A stretch of 27,566 nt of DNA. It comes from Moraxellaceae bacterium (GTDB lineage Bacteria; Pseudomonadota; Gammaproteobacteria; Pseudomonadales; Moraxellaceae). A program made the position numbers and the translations under genes. Positions 23,951-27,566 of this stretch are shown here, one piece after another (positions within the stretch are counted from its first letter, which is position 1; every line of letters starts with the position of its first letter). The notes under the pieces were generated by a model. The model was given only the letters and a program-made list of their open reading frames with translations, was not told the DNA's origin and made no database searches. Location: positions 1 through 27,566 of the forward strand of contig DPJB01000029.1 in assembly GCA_003543245.1 (NCBI GenBank). The letters run 5' to 3'.

Positions 23951-24802
23951 ATGAAGCACGCCACACGGTTGATTCTGGCCTCCTCCATTGCGATGTCTGC
24001 ATCCGCATTCGGACTGGAATCACTGGAAGATGAAACCCTTTCTGAAATGACAGGCCAGGACGGTATTACCGTCACGTATACGCCTGCAGCAGGTGGTGTT
24101 TCTTTTTCGACAATTCTTCATGATTCCGACCCTGTTGTTGATGGCGCCATTGTCATCGGCAATCCCCTTTCTGCTGCCGGACACACGGCAACAAGCATTA
24201 CCACACCTGTCGGCCAGTCCATCGTTATGCTTGTTGATGCAACAGGCGACATTGACGCTGGCACTGCCGGCAGCCAGGCAGCACTGCAGGTCAATATCTC
24301 CATTCCGGCCAACACTGTCATCAATACCGGTTCGATTTCAGCCGCACAGAGCAATGGCCTAGGCAATGCCGTCACCAACCAGACCGGCGTCATCCTGGAT
24401 AACATTGCCATTACCCTCGGGGCATCGTCGCTGCTGATGACACTGGGCAATGAAGCGCCTGGCGGTCAGATGATCCGTCTGACCACGTCCATGGCTGCCG
24501 GACTGAGCATTGCCAACTTTGCATTGAAAGATGCCAATGGTGGCGGTACAGGTGGCTCGGGTTTCCGTGCCAGCAACATTCTGCTGGATAATGCCGGCGC
24601 ATCATCTGCACTGGATGTGGACTTCAAGATTGATCTGGTGCCAACCGGGATACAAACCTCCGTCGTGACGTTTGGTACTGGCGGCACGGATATAAAGATC
24701 ACCGGGCTCAGGCTGGGTGATACCGCAGCATCTGTTATCGGCAATGTGGATGTTGTTGGTCTTAATCTTTCCGGCTCAATGGTAACAATTGCCGGTCACT
24801 GA
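23951..24802 (+). CDS. Secreted FilA/DUF6160-like protein, tandem copy 3
   Basis: The product is 283 residues with signal peptide MKHATRLILASSIAMSASAFG and mature start LESLEDETLSEMTGQDGITV. GGTG (23942-23945) lies 5 bases before the ATG. The order of motifs matches copies 1 and 2 (ILHDSDPVVDGAIVIGNPLS, VDATGDIDAGTAGSQAAL, INTGSISAAQSNG, LVPTGIQ, final MVTIAGH). Compared with copies 1 and 2 it lacks the MTLGNEVATTGQMMR stretch in identical form (it has MTLGNEAPGGQMIR), and its codons are less biased, with more TTT, ATT and CTT. A rho-independent terminator follows, closing the array. Confidence 0.87.
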   Translation: MKHATRLILASSIAMSASAFGLESLEDETLSEMTGQDGITVTYTPAAGGVSFSTILHDSDPVVDGAIVIGNPLSAAGHTATSITTPVGQSIVMLVDATGDIDAGTAGSQAALQVNISIPANTVINTGSISAAQSNGLGNAVTNQTGVILDNIAITLGASSLLMTLGNEAPGGQMIRLTTSMAAGLSIANFALKDANGGGTGGSGFRASNILLDNAGASSALDVDFKIDLVPTGIQTSVVTFGTGGTDIKITGLRLGDTAASVIGNVDVVGLNLSGSMVTIAGH

Positions 24803-24829
24803 ACTACCGTAACGCATCAGCCATTCATC

Positions 24830-24875
24830 AATCCCGCTCTGCCCTTCCGTTATGGATGAGCAAGCGGGATTTTTG
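24830..24875 (+). terminator. Rho-independent terminator closing the FilA-like array
   Basis: AATCCCGCT (24830-24838) pairs with AGCGGGATT (24863-24871) over a 24-base loop, followed by a T-run. It sits between copy 3 and the convergent recD gene. Confidence 0.75.
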
Positions 24876-24882
24876 TTGCCTC

Positions 24883-26562
24883 TCAGAAACCCAGCTTCTC
24901 CACCAGTCCCGACTCCCGTTGTGGCAGCGTGGCCAGTGCCGCTTCCAGCACAGGCGCAGCGCCGCACAGGGCGAAGCGTGATTTGGCGCGCGTGACTGCG
25001 GTGTAGATGAGTGGCCGGTCCAGCACGGGTGTCACCACCTCGGGCAACACCAGTAGCACCTCATCAAACTCCGAACCTTGTGACTGATGCACGGTCATGG
25101 CCCAGGCGGACTCATGTGCCGGCAGACGTCCGGGCGACAGTGCCCGGTATTGCCCGGGGGCAGCCTCAAAGAAAATACGCAGCCCCTCTGCGGTGGGCAA
25201 ACACAGACCGATATCGCCATTGAACAGGCGAAGTGCGTAGTCGTTGGCGCGCACAATCACCGGGCGGCCGGCATACCAGACGGTGCCTGCCGGCTCCATC
25301 AGGGCATTGAGGCCTTCGACGCCGGCGGGACCATGCCGATGAGCACATAGCACGCGGAAGTTAAGGAACGCGGCAAATGCTGCGGCAGTGTCACCGGCTT
25401 TGGCTGCATCACGATAGGCTGCATAGCCCTGCTGCATCTGTTCGCGCAACCGGGCCGTGCTGCAGCGTGAAAGACCCGGACTGCTGTCGAGTGTAGCCAG
25501 AAAACCGGTGGCATCTCCCGCGCGCGCGGCACGTGCCAGCGCACCAATGCCGCTGTCGGCTGCAAAGCGGTAACTGCGGGTGAGTTCTACGCGGCAATCT
25601 GCAAGCGGGCTGCTGATGGCACCGGCTGTTACCGCCACGTCATAGGGTGCGAGTGCCTGACTGAGCGCATCACTCATGCCCTCGCTGGCACACAGATCGC
25701 CGAACACACTACCCGCCTCTACCGAGGCCAGCTGATCACGGTCTCCCAGCAATATCAGGCGCGCCTCATCCGGCAAGGCAGCCAGTACGGCCTGCATGAG
25801 GGCAAGATCAATCATGGAGGCTTCATCAACCAGCAGCACGTCACAGGCCAGCGGATTTCCGGCATCGTGACGGTAGCGGCCCGTATCCCCTTGCGCACCG
25901 AGCAGGCGATGCAGGGTTTGTGCTGCTTCGGGAATGCAGGCTTTTACATCATCCGGAATATCGAGTGCCTGCTTGGCGTTGCGAATGGACTCGGACAAGC
26001 GTTGTGCCGCCTTGCCTGTGGGCGCTGCCAACAAAATCCGCAACGGCGCATCACTAGCTTGTGCCTGCAAGAGCGCGAGCATTTTCACCACAGTGGTGGT
26101 CTTGCCCGTGCCGGGCCCGCCGCTGACCAGCGTGAGCGGCTTGAATTGCGCCACTAATGCCGCAAGGCGCTGGCGATCTTCCGGGTCGCCGGTAAACAAT
26201 GCATCCAGATCGGACTGCAACAGCGCCGGATCACGGGGCGTGAGCAACTGCGAAGCGCGGGACTTGAGTGCAGCGGCAACACCTTCTTCATGGCTGTGAT
26301 ACCGCGCCAGATAAAAACGCCCGCTGGTTTCCAGAATGCTGGCCTCCAGAATGAAGGGGCAATAGGCACCGGGACGACCGACCCAGCCGGTTGCCAGCCA
26401 TGCGTCGGCATGTTCGACATCTACACGAATACAGACATGCCCGCCCTCTACTGCCTGATACAGGGCATCAATGGCCAGAAGCAAATCAGCGGGCAGATCA
26501 GGGGCTTCACGCGCCAGCCAGGTTCGTGAAGATTGCATCAGAGGAGAGATCACATGGTTCAT
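24883..26562 (-). CDS. recD: Exodeoxyribonuclease V alpha subunit RecD
   Basis: The product is 559 residues, slightly shorter than Escherichia coli RecD (608). The helicase motifs are in order: Walker A GGPGTGKTT (148-156), motif Ia region LAAPTGKAAQRLSESI, motif II VLLVDEASMIDL (near 243), GDRDQLASVEAG (motif III), the motif V region MTVHQSQGSEFDEVLLVLP, and motif VI YTAVTRAKSRFALCG. RecD is the 5'-3' helicase of RecBCD, which processes double-strand breaks and degrades foreign DNA. The ATG at 26562 overlaps the recB stop by 4 bases (ATGA), showing translational coupling in the usual recB-recD order. A terminator of the convergent array lies just beyond its 3' end. Confidence 0.96.
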   Translation of the reverse strand: MNHVISPLMQSSRTWLAREAPDLPADLLLAIDALYQAVEGGHVCIRVDVEHADAWLATGWVGRPGAYCPFILEASILETSGRFYLARYHSHEEGVAAALKSRASQLLTPRDPALLQSDLDALFTGDPEDRQRLAALVAQFKPLTLVSGGPGTGKTTTVVKMLALLQAQASDAPLRILLAAPTGKAAQRLSESIRNAKQALDIPDDVKACIPEAAQTLHRLLGAQGDTGRYRHDAGNPLACDVLLVDEASMIDLALMQAVLAALPDEARLILLGDRDQLASVEAGSVFGDLCASEGMSDALSQALAPYDVAVTAGAISSPLADCRVELTRSYRFAADSGIGALARAARAGDATGFLATLDSSPGLSRCSTARLREQMQQGYAAYRDAAKAGDTAAAFAAFLNFRVLCAHRHGPAGVEGLNALMEPAGTVWYAGRPVIVRANDYALRLFNGDIGLCLPTAEGLRIFFEAAPGQYRALSPGRLPAHESAWAMTVHQSQGSEFDEVLLVLPEVVTPVLDRPLIYTAVTRAKSRFALCGAAPVLEAALATLPQRESGLVEKLGF

Positions 26563-27566
26563 GCTGTCACTCCCTGTGCCTGATGTTCATGATCTGTTTT
26601 CTTGCCACGCATCAGGCCATCCAGCGATTCAATCAACGCGCGCGATGGCTTGCGGGCATATACGCCCCGGGTTTCCGCCGCGATACCGCGCAGGAACAGA
26701 TAACGCACGCCGCCAATATCACGGTCGTAGTCGTAATCGGCTTTCACGGTTTGCAGATGCCGGTGCAGGGCGAGCACATATAGCCAGTACTGCAGGTAGT
26801 AATGCGAATCTGCCATGGCCACTTCCATGCGCTCGGCGGTATAGGCGCGATCATCCGGGCCCAACCAGTTGGTCTTGTAGTCGAGCACGTAATAGCGTCC
26901 GTCGTGACGGTAGATCAGGTCGATGAAACCCTTGAGGTAGCCTTTGAGCGTGGGGAAATCGAGTGCCTTGAGTGCCTCACGATAACGTTCCGGCACATCC
27001 GGCAGACTCAGGAACTGTTGCGGTGCCAGTTGCTGCACGGGATAGAGAAATTCCATTTCGGCGCGCGCGGCGTCGAGGGCACCCAAGCGGGCGCCTTCGG
27101 CATCCAGTGGGGTTTCCAGCAGACTGGTAAGCGTTTCATTTACCTGCGCGGCCAACTCAACCGGCAAGGCATGTTGTTGCAGACGCTCGGTGATAAGAGC
27201 CAGACGGTCCGGCACATTCACACCTACGCAATCCTCCAGCACGGCATGCCAGAACACACCGGCACGTGCACCACGCGGAAATGCGTGAATGCCTTGCGGC
27301 TCCTGCACGGTTTCGGGCGCGGTAACCTCCTGTGCAACAACTGTCTGTGCAAGACCTTCGGGAAGATCAAGATCGTGGTCGGGACTTTCGCCCTTGTGCG
27401 ACTGGTCGTGCGCGCTTTCGGAAAGGCCGGTGAAGCTGCTCACGCGCCAGCGCCGGATAAGGGAGCGGCTGAACGATGGCATTGAGGGTTCGCCTTCTGC
27501 GGCCAGCGCAGTCGGCATGGTCAGCTGCGGAATGTCGGCATCCAGCGCCTGCCAGGCAAAACCTTC
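26559..27566 (-). CDS. recB: RecB C-terminal part, nuclease domain (5' end outside window)
   Basis: The frame stays open through the right edge (it reads EGFAWQALDADIPQLT before the internal ATG at 27518), so this is the C-terminal 335 residues of RecB. The segment RRWRVSSFTGLSE matches the conserved region before the nuclease domain. The nuclease core is visible: GVFWHAVLED with the first metal-binding histidine, GFIDLIYRHDGRYYVLDYKTNWLG with the two aspartates and lysine of the D...DYK motif, and HYYLQYWLYVLALHRHL, the QY motif. RecB is the 3'-5' helicase and the only nuclease of RecBCD. The gene overlaps recD by 4 bases; recC probably lies further right. Confidence 0.95.
   Translation of the reverse strand, partial: EGFAWQALDADIPQLTMPTALAAEGEPSMPSFSRSLIRRWRVSSFTGLSESAHDQSHKGESPDHDLDLPEGLAQTVVAQEVTAPETVQEPQGIHAFPRGARAGVFWHAVLEDCVGVNVPDRLALITERLQQHALPVELAAQVNETLTSLLETPLDAEGARLGALDAARAEMEFLYPVQQLAPQQFLSLPDVPERYREALKALDFPTLKGYLKGFIDLIYRHDGRYYVLDYKTNWLGPDDRAYTAERMEVAMADSHYYLQYWLYVLALHRHLQTVKADYDYDRDIGGVRYLFLRGIAAETRGVYARKPSRALIESLDGLMRGKKTDHEHQAQGVTA

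Noticed and set aside
21916..24802. The repeated gene array as a mobile element or CRISPR-like repeat
   Set aside because: The repeats are whole paralogous genes with diverged sequence. No short direct repeats with spacers, transposase or terminal inverted repeats are present.

Overview
The window looks like chromosomal DNA from a GC-rich gammaproteobacterium, probably Pseudomonadales and plausibly a Moraxellaceae relative. The clues are a RecB-RecD junction, a small PA1571-type protein, a YdjA-like nitroreductase, a class III PhaC-like hydrolase, a tandem set of secreted proteins resembling Acinetobacter FilA/DUF6160 proteins, and many rho-independent terminators. I see no tRNA, rRNA, CRISPR array, transposase, integrase or phage gene. 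Family assignments come from reading motifs in the translations; no database search was run.

Left part (1-7.6 kb): the 3' end of an unrecognised gene closes on a perfect terminator. A roughly 460-base stretch without a convincing gene follows. Then come a secreted two-heme c-type cytochrome with an N-terminal IPT/TIG-like domain (minus strand) and, divergent from it, a 904-residue MalT-like LuxR ATPase regulator. This pairing suggests that the regulator controls the cytochrome. An ATP-NAD/AcoX-type kinase is convergent with the regulator.

Middle part (7.7-17.5 kb): a 54-residue PA1571-type small protein, a pirin, and two L,D-transpeptidases of different families transcribed divergently. Next is a tetR-adaptor-permease RND efflux operon whose TetR protein appears to carry a second, degenerate N-terminal helix-turn-helix. 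A second, CecR-like TetR gene diverges from it, and the space between them holds several palindromes.

Right part (17.5-27.6 kb): a tight nitronate monooxygenase-nitroreductase-thioesterase operon, the PhaC-like protein, and an RBBP9/YdeN-like serine hydrolase. Three tandem paralogous secreted proteins of about 285 residues (FilA/DUF6160-like) follow; they differ in codon use, share one 50-base identical patch, and are separated by strong hairpins. The window ends in recD and the 3' part of recB on the minus strand.

The points most worth a second look are the double-HTH TetR with its palindromic control region, the tandem FilA-like array, and the TIG-diheme cytochrome paired with a MalT-like regulator.
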